Shown here: positions 6,544-15,851 of the stretch, piece after piece
Position numbering within the stretch: position 1 is the stretch's first letter
Layout of the letters: each line of letters opens with the position of its first letter
Source of the DNA: Agarivorans aestuarii
GTDB taxonomy: Bacteria; Pseudomonadota; Gammaproteobacteria; Enterobacterales; Celerinatantimonadaceae
Direction of reading: 5' to 3'
DNA: 64,000 nt
Assembly (NCBI RefSeq): GCF_019670125.1
Contig: NZ_AP023033.1
Coordinates: 1,911,001 to 1,975,000, forward strand
Made by a program: the position numbers and the translations under genes
The notes under the pieces: generated by a model
Database searches by the model: none
What the model saw: only the letters and a program-made list of their open reading frames with translations
What the model was told of the DNA's origin: nothing

Positions 6544-8691
6544 TTAAGCTATGTGAACAGCGCCACTCCAGCGTAGGATTTCTCCATTAACTTCTAATTG
6601 ATGCTGAGTTTCTGGTTTCACGTTTGCCTGGTTAGAAATACACACGGTAATTTGTTTTCCAGACACCAAATGAATTGCTACAGCTGACGCCACTTTGTTG
6701 TGAGCCAATACTTCAACTGACACCACTTGGCCGCGTGCTTCGGTACTTGCTTCAATGGCTTCATTAAAGTAGCCATGAGTTTCGAACACGTTGGCAAACA
6801 AGTGATCTTTAGCTTGCTGGCGTAGCAATAATACTGGTTCGCTACGTAAGTTGAAATCTGGATCGTTAGCACCGGTGCGCGCCATAATCACTTGGCTATT
6901 CGCTACCGCAGAACTCACCATCGAGTAATAGCTATTACCTTGTAACCAAGTGATTAAGCTTGAGCCATCAACTTCAGCAGTTGCTTGGTGCCACAGGTGC
7001 TGGTAACCATGGCTTTCACCAAGTGGTTTAAGGCGAGCGTTGCATTCGTAGTTAAAATCGCTGCGAATAAACTGGCCAGAATAGTGTATTGCGTAGTCAT
7101 AGTTATGCTCTTGCTCACTCACTAGGCGGAATAAATCCAGGACTAATGGCTTAGCAAAACCTTCCACTTCAAACATGATTACACTGCGCTGTTGGTCTAC
7201 GCCAGGGTAGTAGTTACGCACAAACGCACTCATTGCTTGTAGCTTGTTGTCACCACTTACAAAGAAGTGTTGTTCGCCCCATTTTTCTTCAGCAGTGGCA
7301 GTATTACCTTGGTTTTGGCTTTGGTAATCCACTACTACTGTGTTGTGAGCAATGGTTTGCTTAGCGTAGCTTTTGTTTTCTGGAATATAGCGACCACCAA
7401 ACTTAGGCTCTATATTTACCCAGCGACCGAAGCCGTAATCATGCAAAACTTCTTGGCCACGGTTGAATAGGTTGAAGTGCAAGCCATCAAAGTGGCCGTG
7501 GTCTAATGCTGAATGTAGCTTGTGGTCACTACCATGTTGGCCAAACCATAACAGCGCCATGCTGTCATCTTGCTGAGCATCTCGGTGTCGTAATATAGCT
7601 ACGCCACCGCGGTCGCCTTCGGCGCCATCTGTTAAAACTAAGCTGCCCCAGTTAAAGCCACCAATGCTTGCTGCGTTTTCGCTAGCATCCGATAAGCTGG
7701 CTCCAGAGCCATGTACCCAAACTTTGGCTTGGTGTTTAGCCATGGCCACTAAGTTGGCGTCACGTAGGTAACGGCTAAAGCACATGCTAGTGGCAATTAA
7801 GATACCTTCGTCTTTAATGTCCATGGATTTAGATGAATCATTAAGCGCTGGTAATACACCATTTGGAAAGGCAGTGGCCATTACTGCGTAAGTAGTGGTT
7901 TTAATCACCTGGTCTTTGAGTTGGTAAATACCAATCTCTGGTTGGCGACGCTCAATGGCTTCGGCAAACAAGAAAATTGGACGCAAGGAAAAGCGATGAT
8001 AGTAAGGGCCTTCCATGTAGTAACCGTCTGGTGAGAATAGCTGAGTGAGCTGGGCAATAAAGCCGCCGCTCACGCTATCACCTTTAAGGCCATACAGGGC
8101 TTTGTCTACACTGGCTTGGTCTTGAATTGCGTAACCACAAATACCAACACCTGCTACCGCCCACAAACCGTGGTTATGCACAATGTCAAAGTCGTGGGCA
8201 TATACATCAACAAACAGCTCAATCATTAATTTGAATAAATCGTTTTCGATTAGTTGCTGCTCGTCTTCTGCCAGTTTATGACGAATACAAGAATAAGCAC
8301 ACGAGGCATACAGCATCCACATGTTTTCATTCAATGTTTGGTGGAATAAGCGCCCCGGTGGGTTGGTGTCTCGGCTAGTGTTTAGCTCTAAAGTAGGGTA
8401 CACCTTGGCGTATTCAACCAGCATGCTACGTGCGTAATCTAGGTAGCGTTGGTCTTCAGTAATTAAGTATAAGCGGCCGGCTAAGTCCAAGTGGATATAG
8501 TTTTGCTTGTGGCGATTATGCTCGTAACCGCCGGCTTCACCGTGGCCGGGGATCTCAATGCCCAAAGGCATGTAAGCTTCAAGCGCTGCCACTTCGGCTG
8601 CGATAGACTGACCCATTAGAGAATCAGTATTTAAGTGCTTGGCCAGTTCTTTTGCTTCTTCAAAGCTTATCAATAATGGTTGGTAAGTCAT
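6544..8691 (-). CDS. PL17 oligoalginate lyase, second gene of the operon
   Basis: An exolytic alginate lyase that would release unsaturated monouronates from alginate oligomers. From the chosen ATG at 8691 it has 715 residues. The N-terminal alpha-toroid carries HNHGLWA (Asn173, His174) and YYMEGPYYHRF (Tyr230). The His-to-Tyr spacing of 56 equals that of the Alg17C catalytic residues His202 and Tyr258. The C-terminal half is a heparinase II/III-like beta domain with GHFDGL and FGRWVNIEPKFGGRY. The ATG lies 2 nt after the stop of the upstream PL17 gene, whose end supplies the ribosome site, so translation is probably coupled. A longer reading frame would overlap the neighbour. No signal peptide is seen, so it should act in the cytoplasm. 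Relative to its paralogue it has an extra stretch around SDHKLHSALD before the HGHF motif. Confidence 0.9.
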   Translation of the reverse strand: MTYQPLLISFEEAKELAKHLNTDSLMGQSIAAEVAALEAYMPLGIEIPGHGEAGGYEHNRHKQNYIHLDLAGRLYLITEDQRYLDYARSMLVEYAKVYPTLELNTSRDTNPPGRLFHQTLNENMWMLYASCAYSCIRHKLAEDEQQLIENDLFKLMIELFVDVYAHDFDIVHNHGLWAVAGVGICGYAIQDQASVDKALYGLKGDSVSGGFIAQLTQLFSPDGYYMEGPYYHRFSLRPIFLFAEAIERRQPEIGIYQLKDQVIKTTTYAVMATAFPNGVLPALNDSSKSMDIKDEGILIATSMCFSRYLRDANLVAMAKHQAKVWVHGSGASLSDASENAASIGGFNWGSLVLTDGAEGDRGGVAILRHRDAQQDDSMALLWFGQHGSDHKLHSALDHGHFDGLHFNLFNRGQEVLHDYGFGRWVNIEPKFGGRYIPENKSYAKQTIAHNTVVVDYQSQNQGNTATAEEKWGEQHFFVSGDNKLQAMSAFVRNYYPGVDQQRSVIMFEVEGFAKPLVLDLFRLVSEQEHNYDYAIHYSGQFIRSDFNYECNARLKPLGESHGYQHLWHQATAEVDGSSLITWLQGNSYYSMVSSAVANSQVIMARTGANDPDFNLRSEPVLLLRQQAKDHLFANVFETHGYFNEAIEASTEARGQVVSVEVLAHNKVASAVAIHLVSGKQITVCISNQANVKPETQHQLEVNGEILRWSGAVHIA

Positions 8692-8693
8692 GA

Positions 8694-10832
8694 TTAACCT
8701 CGGTTCTTTTCTAAAGCCAGAGATCCCTGCCAGCAATAAGTTTGTTGATTGAATTCTATACTGTGCTGGGTGTCAGCACTTACATTGCGTTGGTTACTAA
8801 TCATTACAGTGAAGTTGATGCCGTCACCGATTATTTGCACTACGCTGCCGACGTCGTTACTTACTAGTACGCTTAGTTGGCTTACTTTGCCACGTGCGTT
8901 AGTACTGGCTTCGATGGCTTCATTAAAGTAACCATGGGTTTCTAATACGTTAGCAAACACCGTTGATTTTGCTTGGCGACGCAAGATAAAGCTGGTTTCA
9001 CTACGCAAGTTAAACTCTGGGTCATTGGCACCAACGCGGGTGAAGAATAGCTCGTCGCTTGTTTCACTGGCACTAATCCAAGAATAGTAACTATTGCCTT
9101 GCAGCCAACTTACTAAGTTGTTCTCAGAGGCTTTGCCTTGTGCTTCGTTCCACAAATGTTGGTAACCAAAGTTGTTACCCATTGGCGCGAGCTCATTGTG
9201 CATTTGATAGTCACTGGTGCACCGCACAATTTGCCCTTGGTATTGCAGGGCGTAGTCATAACTATGTTCGGTGTCACTGCTTAAACGGAATACATCCAAT
9301 AATAGTGGTGCGTCTAATGTGTCATCATTAATCAATACCAAACTACGTTGTTGGTCTACACCCGGGTAGAAATCATCGGCAAAGGCACTTACCGCTTGTA
9401 GGTCTGCATTTTGGTCTGCAAAGAAGTGGGGGATACCGTGTTTGCTATCAGCCAGTTCTACATCAAAGTTGTTTTGACAAGATTGGTCTACCGCAACCGC
9501 ATTATGAGCAACGGTTTGACGTGCGTAAGATTTGTTTTCATCTAAATAGCGACCACCAAACTTAGGTTCTATATTTACCCAGCGGCCAAAACCGTACTCT
9601 TTTAGTACCTCTTGTCCACGGTTGAAGAAGCTAATGCCTAAGGTGTCGAAGTGACCATGGCCCATGCCGTGTTGGCCATAGTTCATCACCAGTTGGCTAA
9701 CGTCACCATCTTTGCTTTGCATGCGAACAAAGCCTTGAGCGCCTCGGTCACCCTTAGGGCCTTCATTTAACTCAACGCTAGGCCAGTGAGGAAGGGCAGT
9801 GTTAGTTGATTCTTGATAGGCTTTTGATAGCGCGCTACCACAGCCATGTAACCAAACTTGCTGCTGGATTTTGGCCATGCCAAGCAGTTTATCGTCGTGG
9901 CCGTAGTGTTTGTAAGCCAAGCTTACTGCTACTACTACGCCTTGATCTTTGATGTCCATGCTTAATGACGCATCGTTTAACGCAGGGAATACGCCGTTCG
10001 GGTAGGCGGTCGCTAACAAGGCTTTAATGGTTTTGCCAATCACTTGGTCTTTGTAGTTAAAGATGTCCAACTCTGGGCGGTGGCGATGTAATACTTCAGC
10101 AAACAAACACAAAGGGCGAATCGCATAGCGATGGTAGTAGGGGCCTTCCATGTAGTAGCCTGAAGGAGCGAACAACTGGCTAATTTGGGCTAAGAAGCCA
10201 CCAGTTACGTCATCGCCTTTTATCCCATGTACCGACATGTCTACATATTGTGGTTTGCCTATGGCAAGGCCGCAAATACCTACGGCCGCTACCGCCCACA
10301 AACCATGGTTGTGGATCCGGTCAAAGTCGAAGCCATATTTATCGGTAAACATATCTAGCATAGGTTGGAATAACTGACCTTCGATATGCTTCACTTGTTC
10401 TTCGCTTAACCAGTGCTTAATGCAGCTATAGCCTAAGCTGGCATATAATAGCCAAACATGCTCGTTGAGGATTTGGTGGAACAAGCGACCTGGTGGATTA
10501 GTATTTCGCTGGATATGGAAACCAAAGCCCAAGTACTTATCAGCATACTCACTTAATATATCTGCAGTGTATTGCGCGTATTGCTCATCGTCAGTGATTA
10601 AGAACAGGCGGCCAGCTTGGTTAATGTATTGATAGTTCTGCTTGTGACGGTTGTGCTCATATCCACCCGCTTCACCATGACCTGGCACTTCAATCGGATT
10701 AGCCATATAAGCCTGAGTGTCGCTAATCATCTTGTCTAAACTTAAGCCCATCAAGCTATCATTGTTAAGCTGCTGGCTAATTTCAGTAATTTCCTGCTGA
10801 TTTAGTAACACTGCATTTAATTTCGCAAGCAT
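8694..10832 (-). CDS. PL17 oligoalginate lyase, first gene of the operon
   Basis: A paralogue of the downstream gene, 712 residues from the ATG at 10832. That ATG has a GAGG ribosome site 6 nt upstream; two earlier in-frame ATGs at 10853 and 10844 lack one. Catalytic-region residues are Asn175, His176 (HNHGLWA) and Tyr232 (MEGPYYHR). The C-terminal domain has GMGHGHFDTLGISF and FGRWVNIEPKFGGRYLDENKSYA. No signal peptide is present. The two enzymes share long identical blocks but differ enough to suggest old duplication and possibly different preference for mannuronate or guluronate ends. An operator and a CRP-like site lie upstream. Confidence 0.9.
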   Translation of the reverse strand: MLAKLNAVLLNQQEITEISQQLNNDSLMGLSLDKMISDTQAYMANPIEVPGHGEAGGYEHNRHKQNYQYINQAGRLFLITDDEQYAQYTADILSEYADKYLGFGFHIQRNTNPPGRLFHQILNEHVWLLYASLGYSCIKHWLSEEQVKHIEGQLFQPMLDMFTDKYGFDFDRIHNHGLWAVAAVGICGLAIGKPQYVDMSVHGIKGDDVTGGFLAQISQLFAPSGYYMEGPYYHRYAIRPLCLFAEVLHRHRPELDIFNYKDQVIGKTIKALLATAYPNGVFPALNDASLSMDIKDQGVVVAVSLAYKHYGHDDKLLGMAKIQQQVWLHGCGSALSKAYQESTNTALPHWPSVELNEGPKGDRGAQGFVRMQSKDGDVSQLVMNYGQHGMGHGHFDTLGISFFNRGQEVLKEYGFGRWVNIEPKFGGRYLDENKSYARQTVAHNAVAVDQSCQNNFDVELADSKHGIPHFFADQNADLQAVSAFADDFYPGVDQQRSLVLINDDTLDAPLLLDVFRLSSDTEHSYDYALQYQGQIVRCTSDYQMHNELAPMGNNFGYQHLWNEAQGKASENNLVSWLQGNSYYSWISASETSDELFFTRVGANDPEFNLRSETSFILRRQAKSTVFANVLETHGYFNEAIEASTNARGKVSQLSVLVSNDVGSVVQIIGDGINFTVMISNQRNVSADTQHSIEFNQQTYCWQGSLALEKNRG

Positions 10833-10865
10833 TTGAAACCTCATACATATCAATTTATTGCTATA

Positions 10866-10925
10866 AAGTAATACAAATAAGTGTTGAATTCAGCTTGATC
10901 AAGTAAAACAGTGAACTTACTCACA
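10866..10925 (-). promoter_or_regulatory. GntR-type operator and CRP-like site before the PL17 operon
   Basis: AAGTAATACAA (10866-10876) matches the recurring palindrome at 9 of 11 positions and ends 34 nt before the chosen ATG. AGTGAACTTACTCACA (10910-10925) matches the CRP core TGTGA-N6-TCACA at 9 of 10 positions, centred about 85 nt upstream of the ATG. Together they suggest glucose-sensitive activation with substrate-relieved repression. Confidence 0.5.
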
Positions 10926-11039
10926 TTATATATTTTTCCTTTTAATGGTTAGCAGACCAAGCTGAGTAGTGGCCTAGGTCTAGCAATTCCCCGCATTTCC
11001 TGCCTGAATAATAATCAAAACAAACTAAGCAAAAAATAA

Positions 11040-11084
11040 TTGGATCTTCATCACACATAAAGTGTTTTTGTATTACAATATAAT
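11040..11084 (+). promoter_or_regulatory. CRP-like site, operator and -10 box of the symporter-kdgFKA operon
   Basis: TATAAT at 11079-11084 is a perfect -10 box, but no -35 box is present 17 nt upstream. TTGTATTACAA at 11068-11078 abuts it, so a bound repressor would block polymerase. TTGGATCTTCATCACA (11040-11055) matches the CRP core at 8 of 10. It is centred about 43 nt before the expected start near 11091, close to the class II position, which would explain the missing -35 box. Confidence 0.5.
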
Positions 11085-11150
11085 TTAATTGTTTTACACT
11101 GAACGGGATTTAAATTTCACACACTTAACTTTTGACCTTCAGAGGCGGCT

Positions 11151-12917
11151 ATGAGTATTGATATCGTTGTTGTACTAGCCTACTTCGTATTTTTAATTGC
11201 GATAGGTTGGATGTTTCGTACTTTTACATCTTCCACCAGTGACTACTTTAGAGGCGGCGGTAAAATGCTGTGGTGGATGGTAGGTGCGACAGCATTTATG
11301 ACTCAATTTTCAGCATGGACCTTTACTGGAGCAGCAGGGAAAGCATTTAGCGACGGTTTTGCCATCGTTATCTTGTTCTTAGCCAACGCGTTTGGCTACT
11401 TTATGAATTACATTTATTTCGCTCCGAAGTTTCGACAACTTCGCGTAGTTACCGCAATCGAAGCGATTAAAAAACGTTTCGGCCGTACCTCTGAGCAATT
11501 TTTTACTTGGCTAGGCATGCCCGACAGTTTGATTTCTGCCGGTGTATGGTTAAACGGTTTGGCAATTTTTGTTGCCGCTGTTTTCAACATTCCTATGGAA
11601 ACCACCATTATTTTCACCGGTGTAGTATTGGTGATAATGGCCGTAACCGGTGGTTCTTGGGCGGTTGTTGCGTCTGATTTCATGCAAATGCTAGTGATTA
11701 TGGCGGTAACCATTACCTGTGCCATTGCCGCTTACTTCCATGGCGGAGGCTTAACTAACATTATTGGTAACTTCCATGGCGACTTTGTGATGGGCAGTAA
11801 CCTTAACTATGTAAGCATTTTCTTATTGTGGATTGTATTCATCTTTGTGAAGCAATTCGGGGTAATGAACAACAGCATTAACGCATACCGTTACCTTTGC
11901 GCAAAAGACAGTGACAATGCACGAAAAGCGGCTGGTTTAGCCTGTGTATTGATGATTGTTGGTCCGCTTATTTGGTTCTTACCACCTTGGTATGTAAATG
12001 CCTTTATGCCTGATTTTGCGGAAGCTTATAGCACCGTAGGTGGCAGCGATGCAGCCTACTTAGCCTTTGTTCAAAACGTAATGCCAGCAGGTATGGTGGG
12101 TTTGTTAATGTCGGCAATGTTTGCCGCTACGATGAGTTCTATGGACTCTGGCCTTAACCGCAACGCCGGTATCTTTATTCGCAACTTCTACTCGCCAATT
12201 GTTCGTAAAGAAGCAGCCAGCGAAAAAGAGCTTATTGTTGCCAGTAAAGCAGCCACGATATTTATGGGCTTAGTTATTATCTCGATTGGCCTATTTATTA
12301 ACTCGCTACGCCATTTAAGTCTTTTCGACATTGTACTAAATATTGGCGCCTTAATTGGCTTCCCAATGTTAATTCCAGTGCTATTGGGTATGTGGATCCG
12401 CAATACGCCAGATTGGGCCGGTTGGGGAACACTCGTCGTGGGAGGTGTGGTGTCTTACGTATTTGGTATCGCCTTAACTTCCAACGACATTCAAAACTGG
12501 TTTGGCTTAGAGCAAGCGCTAACTGGTCGTGAATGGGCTGACTTGAAAGTAGGACTTAGCCTAGCTGCACACGTGATATTTACCGGTGGCTTCTTTATTG
12601 GCTCAACCTTGTTCTTTAAAGGGCGTACGCCAGAGCGTGAAGCTGAAGTAGCTGAGCTGTTCCGCGATTGGAATACTCCAGTACATGCAAACACTGAAGA
12701 GCAACACAACCTAGATACTAAACAGCGTTCAATGTTGGGTAACCTAATTAGTGTTGCTGGTTTCGGCATCATCACCATGGCATTGATTCCAAATGACATT
12801 TCCGGTCGAGCACTGTTTGTTCTGTGCGGAACCATAGTATTGGTAGCCGGGATCTTGTTGGTACAAGCAGCCAGAAAACCCAATAAAAGCTTACAAACAG
12901 AAGCGATAACGGAATAA
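11151..12917 (+). CDS. Sodium:solute symporter (SSS family), probable uronate/oligouronate importer
   Basis: A 588-residue inner-membrane protein with about 13-14 hydrophobic segments. It has the SSS-type start (short periplasmic N-terminus, then TSSTSDYFRGGGKMLWWMVGATAFMTQFSAWTF) and the conserved SAMFAATMSSMDSGLNRNAGI region. Related SSS proteins in Vibrio alginate loci (ToaA/ToaB) import alginate-derived monomers or oligomers. It is the first gene of an operon with kdgF, kdgK and kdgA. A GC-rich hairpin (12934-12958) separates it from kdgF. The operator at 11068 controls it. The family is certain; the exact substrate is inferred from the operon. Confidence 0.85.
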   Translation: MSIDIVVVLAYFVFLIAIGWMFRTFTSSTSDYFRGGGKMLWWMVGATAFMTQFSAWTFTGAAGKAFSDGFAIVILFLANAFGYFMNYIYFAPKFRQLRVVTAIEAIKKRFGRTSEQFFTWLGMPDSLISAGVWLNGLAIFVAAVFNIPMETTIIFTGVVLVIMAVTGGSWAVVASDFMQMLVIMAVTITCAIAAYFHGGGLTNIIGNFHGDFVMGSNLNYVSIFLLWIVFIFVKQFGVMNNSINAYRYLCAKDSDNARKAAGLACVLMIVGPLIWFLPPWYVNAFMPDFAEAYSTVGGSDAAYLAFVQNVMPAGMVGLLMSAMFAATMSSMDSGLNRNAGIFIRNFYSPIVRKEAASEKELIVASKAATIFMGLVIISIGLFINSLRHLSLFDIVLNIGALIGFPMLIPVLLGMWIRNTPDWAGWGTLVVGGVVSYVFGIALTSNDIQNWFGLEQALTGREWADLKVGLSLAAHVIFTGGFFIGSTLFFKGRTPEREAEVAELFRDWNTPVHANTEEQHNLDTKQRSMLGNLISVAGFGIITMALIPNDISGRALFVLCGTIVLVAGILLVQAARKPNKSLQTEAITE

Positions 12918-12933
12918 ACGCGAGAGGCTTAAG

Positions 12934-12958
12934 CCAAGGCGAGCTCGTCTCGCCTTGG
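12934..12958 (+). other. Intercistronic hairpin between symporter and kdgF
   Basis: CCAAGGCGAG (12934-12943) and CTCGCCTTGG (12949-12958) form a perfect 10-bp GC-rich stem with a 5-nt loop. No T run follows, so it is not a classical terminator. It may be an mRNA-stabilising or processing element that changes the ratio of symporter to enzymes. Confidence 0.6.
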
Positions 12959-13013
12959 TAAAAGAAGGATTTACCTTAAGCACAACTGAAAACTAACCAT
13001 AACGAGAAACATT

Positions 13014-13349
13014 ATGACAGCATTTTTTAATTCAGCAGAAACTCCTTGGGATGACCTTGGCGATGGCGTTACCCGTAAAATTGTCGGTCACACAGACCAG
13101 TTAATGGTTGTTCACGTACGATTTGAAAAGGGTGCTATTGGCGCTCCACACGCCCACGAATTTCACGACCAAATTGGTTACGTGGCAGAGGGTAGCTTTG
13201 AAGCTGAGATCAACGGCGAAAAAAGAATAGTTAAGAAAGGCGATGCTTATATCGCCCCGCGTACTTTCATGCATGGTGCGGTTGCGCTTGAAGAAGGTAG
13301 CGTATTAGTAGATTGTTTCTCACCACCGCGTGAGGACTTCTTGTCTTAA
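13014..13349 (+). CDS. kdgF: KdgF-type cupin, unsaturated uronate ring-opening enzyme
   Basis: A single cupin of 111 residues. KdgF converts 4,5-unsaturated monouronates from pectin or alginate into the linear keto form (DKI/DEH). Metal-ligand candidates are His46, His48 (PHAHEFHDQ), Gln53 and His87 (FMHGA). The end VDCFSPPRED keeps the catalytic Asp-x-Phe-x3-Arg pattern of Yersinia KdgF (Asp102, Phe104, Arg108), here Asp100, Phe102 and Arg106. It acts in the cytoplasm on the products of the two PL17 lyases. It lies 12 nt before kdgK. Confidence 0.9.
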   Translation: MTAFFNSAETPWDDLGDGVTRKIVGHTDQLMVVHVRFEKGAIGAPHAHEFHDQIGYVAEGSFEAEINGEKRIVKKGDAYIAPRTFMHGAVALEEGSVLVDCFSPPREDFLS

Positions 13350-13361
13350 GAGGAAACATTC

Positions 13362-14306
13362 ATGACTGAGTTAAAAGTCGCCTTTGTTGGCGAATGCATG
13401 GTAGAACTGCAACAACAAGAAAATGGTCTTCGTCAGAGCTTTGGTGGCGACACGCTAAATACAGCGGTTTATTTTTCGCGTATTAGCCAAAATGCCAAAG
13501 CGAGCTATGTTACCGCACTTGGCCGCGATGCCTTAAGCGAGCAAATGATCGCAACATGGCATGCCGACAATATTGATACCCACTTGGTACAGCGTTTAGA
13601 AGACAAGTTACCTGGTATTTATATGGTGCAGGTAGATGAGACTGGTGAGCGTAGCTTTCTGTATTGGCGTAACGATTCCGCTGCTAAATTCTGGTTAGAG
13701 CGTGCTAGTGACGCTTTAATTGAAGAGCTGACTAATTACGATGTAATTTACTTGTCGGGAATTAGCATTGCAGTGTTGCCAGAAGCCTCTCAAGAGAAGC
13801 TTTTCCAAGTTTTAGCTCAGTGTAAAAACAACGGGGCGCAAGTTGTATTTGATAACAACTTCCGCCCAGCTTTGTGGCAGAGTAAACAGCAAGCGATAGA
13901 TGCTTACGCAAAAGTATTAGCCTGCACCCATACAGCTATGCTTACCTTCGATGATGAGCAAGAGATTTATGATGACGCTCATATAGAGCAGTGCATCGAG
14001 CGTACATTGGCATTAGGCGTTAGTGAACTGGTGATTAAACGCGGTAGTAAAGATTGCTTAATCGTTACTGAAGATGGCGCGATTAGCGTACCGGCGACTA
14101 AGGTTGCCAATGTCGTTGATACCAATGCCGCGGGTGATTCGTTTGCAGCCGGCTACTTGGTAGCCCGTTTACATGGCTCGAATACCGAACAAGCCGCACT
14201 AACCGGCCATAAAATGGCAGGAACGGTAATTCAGCATAAAGGTGCAGTAATTGACGCCGCACATATGCCAAAGATTCAGCTATCATTTACCGCAGATGCG
14301 GTATAA
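13362..14306 (+). CDS. kdgK: 2-keto-3-deoxygluconate kinase
   Basis: A 314-residue PfkB-family sugar kinase that phosphorylates KDG to 2-keto-3-deoxy-6-phosphogluconate (KDPG) with ATP. The N-terminal GGDTLNTAVYFSR (substrate-binding glycines) and the C-terminal PfkB signature DTNAAGDSFAAGYL, containing the catalytic Asp, are intact. DNNFRPALW is typical of KdgK. The AGAGGAAAC ribosome site fits the ATG at 13362. It lies 12 nt after kdgF and 16 nt before the aldolase gene, so the operon is tight. Length and motifs match the family. Confidence 0.93.
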   Translation: MTELKVAFVGECMVELQQQENGLRQSFGGDTLNTAVYFSRISQNAKASYVTALGRDALSEQMIATWHADNIDTHLVQRLEDKLPGIYMVQVDETGERSFLYWRNDSAAKFWLERASDALIEELTNYDVIYLSGISIAVLPEASQEKLFQVLAQCKNNGAQVVFDNNFRPALWQSKQQAIDAYAKVLACTHTAMLTFDDEQEIYDDAHIEQCIERTLALGVSELVIKRGSKDCLIVTEDGAISVPATKVANVVDTNAAGDSFAAGYLVARLHGSNTEQAALTGHKMAGTVIQHKGAVIDAAHMPKIQLSFTADAV

Positions 14307-14322
14307 GAACTAGGAACAAAAC

Positions 14323-14937
14323 ATGAACTTAAATGAACAACTTCAAGCGCTTAAAGTAATTCCTGTTATCGCTATCGATAACGCTGATGATGCAGTGCCA
14401 TTGGCCAAGGTATTGGTAGATAACGGTTTGCCTTGTGCTGAAATCACTTTTAGAACACCTGCTGCGGCTCAAGCTATTGCAAATATGCGTGAAGCCTACC
14501 CAGATATGCTAATTGGTGCTGGTACTGTGCTAAACAGCGCTCAAGTAGACCAAGCTATTGATGCCGGTGTAGATTTTGTAGTGAGCCCTGGTTTTAACCC
14601 AACTACAGTGCGCTACTGTCAGCAACGCAACATGCCAATTATTCCTGGTGTAAACAACCCTTCATTGGTTGAGCAAGCGATGGAAATGGGCTTAGATACT
14701 TTGAAGTTCTTCCCTGCAGAGCCTTCTGGCGGTGTAGGCATGTTAAAAGCGTTAACAGCCGTTTACCCAGTTAAATTTATGCCAACGGGTGGTGTATCGG
14801 TTAAGAACATTAACGATTACCTAAGCATTAATGCGGTATTAGCTTGTGGCGGTACCTGGATGGTTCCAGCGAATCTAATCAAAGAGCAAAACTGGGATGC
14901 AATCGCTGAGCTAGTTAAAGCTATCGATTTAGGCTAG
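14323..14937 (+). CDS. kdgA: KDPG aldolase
   Basis: A 204-residue class I aldolase (Eda/KdgA) that splits KDPG to pyruvate and glyceraldehyde-3-phosphate, the last step of the alginate route. Key residues are Glu40 in CAEITFRTPAA, Thr68 in GAGTVL and the Schiff-base Lys128 in LKFFPAEPSGG. Phosphate-binding PTGGV follows. It is the last gene of the operon and is closed by a strong terminator. The gene could equally be named eda; I use kdgA because of its operon. Confidence 0.92.
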   Translation: MNLNEQLQALKVIPVIAIDNADDAVPLAKVLVDNGLPCAEITFRTPAAAQAIANMREAYPDMLIGAGTVLNSAQVDQAIDAGVDFVVSPGFNPTTVRYCQQRNMPIIPGVNNPSLVEQAMEMGLDTLKFFPAEPSGGVGMLKALTAVYPVKFMPTGGVSVKNINDYLSINAVLACGGTWMVPANLIKEQNWDAIAELVKAIDLG

Positions 14938-14957
14938 TTTTTTTAGCTATGTTTATT

Positions 14958-14989
14958 AAGCCTCGCTAGCCAACTAGCGGGGCTTTTTT
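14958..14989 (+). terminator. Terminator of the symporter-kdgFKA operon
   Basis: AAGCCTCGCTAG (14958-14969) pairs with CTAGCGGGGCTT (14974-14985), a 12-bp stem with one G-T pair and a CCAA loop, followed by six T. Confidence 0.9.
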
Positions 14990-15060
14990 GTGCTGTATCA
15001 ACATTCACTTTGCTTAGGGTGATAGAGTTAAGTTATCTATCAGCTAAAGCTTACTTGCCC

Positions 15061-15843
15061 ATGGAATACATACAGCTCGGCCCTAACAACATCGATAGTG
15101 AACACATTTGTTGCGGCTTTTCTGATAAGAAATGCGCCAACAGTTACCATGCCAAAAAACGTTGGATGAGTGAGCAATTCGAGCAGGGTTTAGTATTTCA
15201 ACGCTTAAACGAAAGAGCCAAAGTATTTATTGAATACCAAGCAGCAGAGCAGGCGTGGTTGCCCATCGTTGCGCCGCAGTATTTAGCACTGGGCTGTTTT
15301 TGGGTATCGGGTAAGTACAAAAAACAAGGCCATGGAAAAGCCTTGTTAGCCAAAGCTATTGCAGCCGCTAAAAGTAGCAATAAGCTAGGGGTAGTGGCGG
15401 TCGTTGGCAGCAAAAATTACCACTTTATGAGCGATACTAAGTGGTTGCTTAGGCAAGGCTTTGTGGTGGTTGATGAAGCGCCTAATGGCTTCCAACTATT
15501 GGCTTATCAATTAGGTACTGCATCAGACGAGCAAACTCCGCGCTTCGCATCTTCGGTGCATAATGCAGAACTCAATGCTGTTCATCAAGGCTGCCTTGTT
15601 TACTATTCAAATCGCTGTCCATTTGCCGAGTATCATGTCTTAGAGTCTCTGCAGCAAAGTTGTGCCAAGCGGCACATCCCGCTAACTATTATTAAATTAG
15701 ATAGTGTTGAAAAAGCACAAAATTGCCCTTGTCCACAAACTATCTTTAGCCTTTATTATCATGGGCACTTTGTTACCACCGATATAAGTGCATGCATGGA
15801 CAGTCGCTTTGACAAATTTATTGCGCCCAAGGTGCAGATTTAA
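15061..15843 (+). CDS. GNAT acetyltransferase with C-terminal YoaP domain
   Basis: From the ATG at 15061 the product has 260 residues and begins MEYIQLGPNNIDSEHICC, the usual start of YoaP-like proteins; the frame is open upstream to a TTG at 15010. The GNAT domain includes GCFWVSGKYKKQGHGKALLAKAI, the acetyl-CoA loop. The C-terminal part has YYSNRCPFAEYHV and NCPCPQT, cysteines in a thioredoxin-like YoaP domain. Substrate unknown. It lies 8 nt before the P-loop kinase gene, so the two are probably co-transcribed. The ribosome site at 15061 is weak. Confidence 0.7.
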   Translation: MEYIQLGPNNIDSEHICCGFSDKKCANSYHAKKRWMSEQFEQGLVFQRLNERAKVFIEYQAAEQAWLPIVAPQYLALGCFWVSGKYKKQGHGKALLAKAIAAAKSSNKLGVVAVVGSKNYHFMSDTKWLLRQGFVVVDEAPNGFQLLAYQLGTASDEQTPRFASSVHNAELNAVHQGCLVYYSNRCPFAEYHVLESLQQSCAKRHIPLTIIKLDSVEKAQNCPCPQTIFSLYYHGHFVTTDISACMDSRFDKFIAPKVQI

Positions 15844-15851
15844 GGAGAGTA

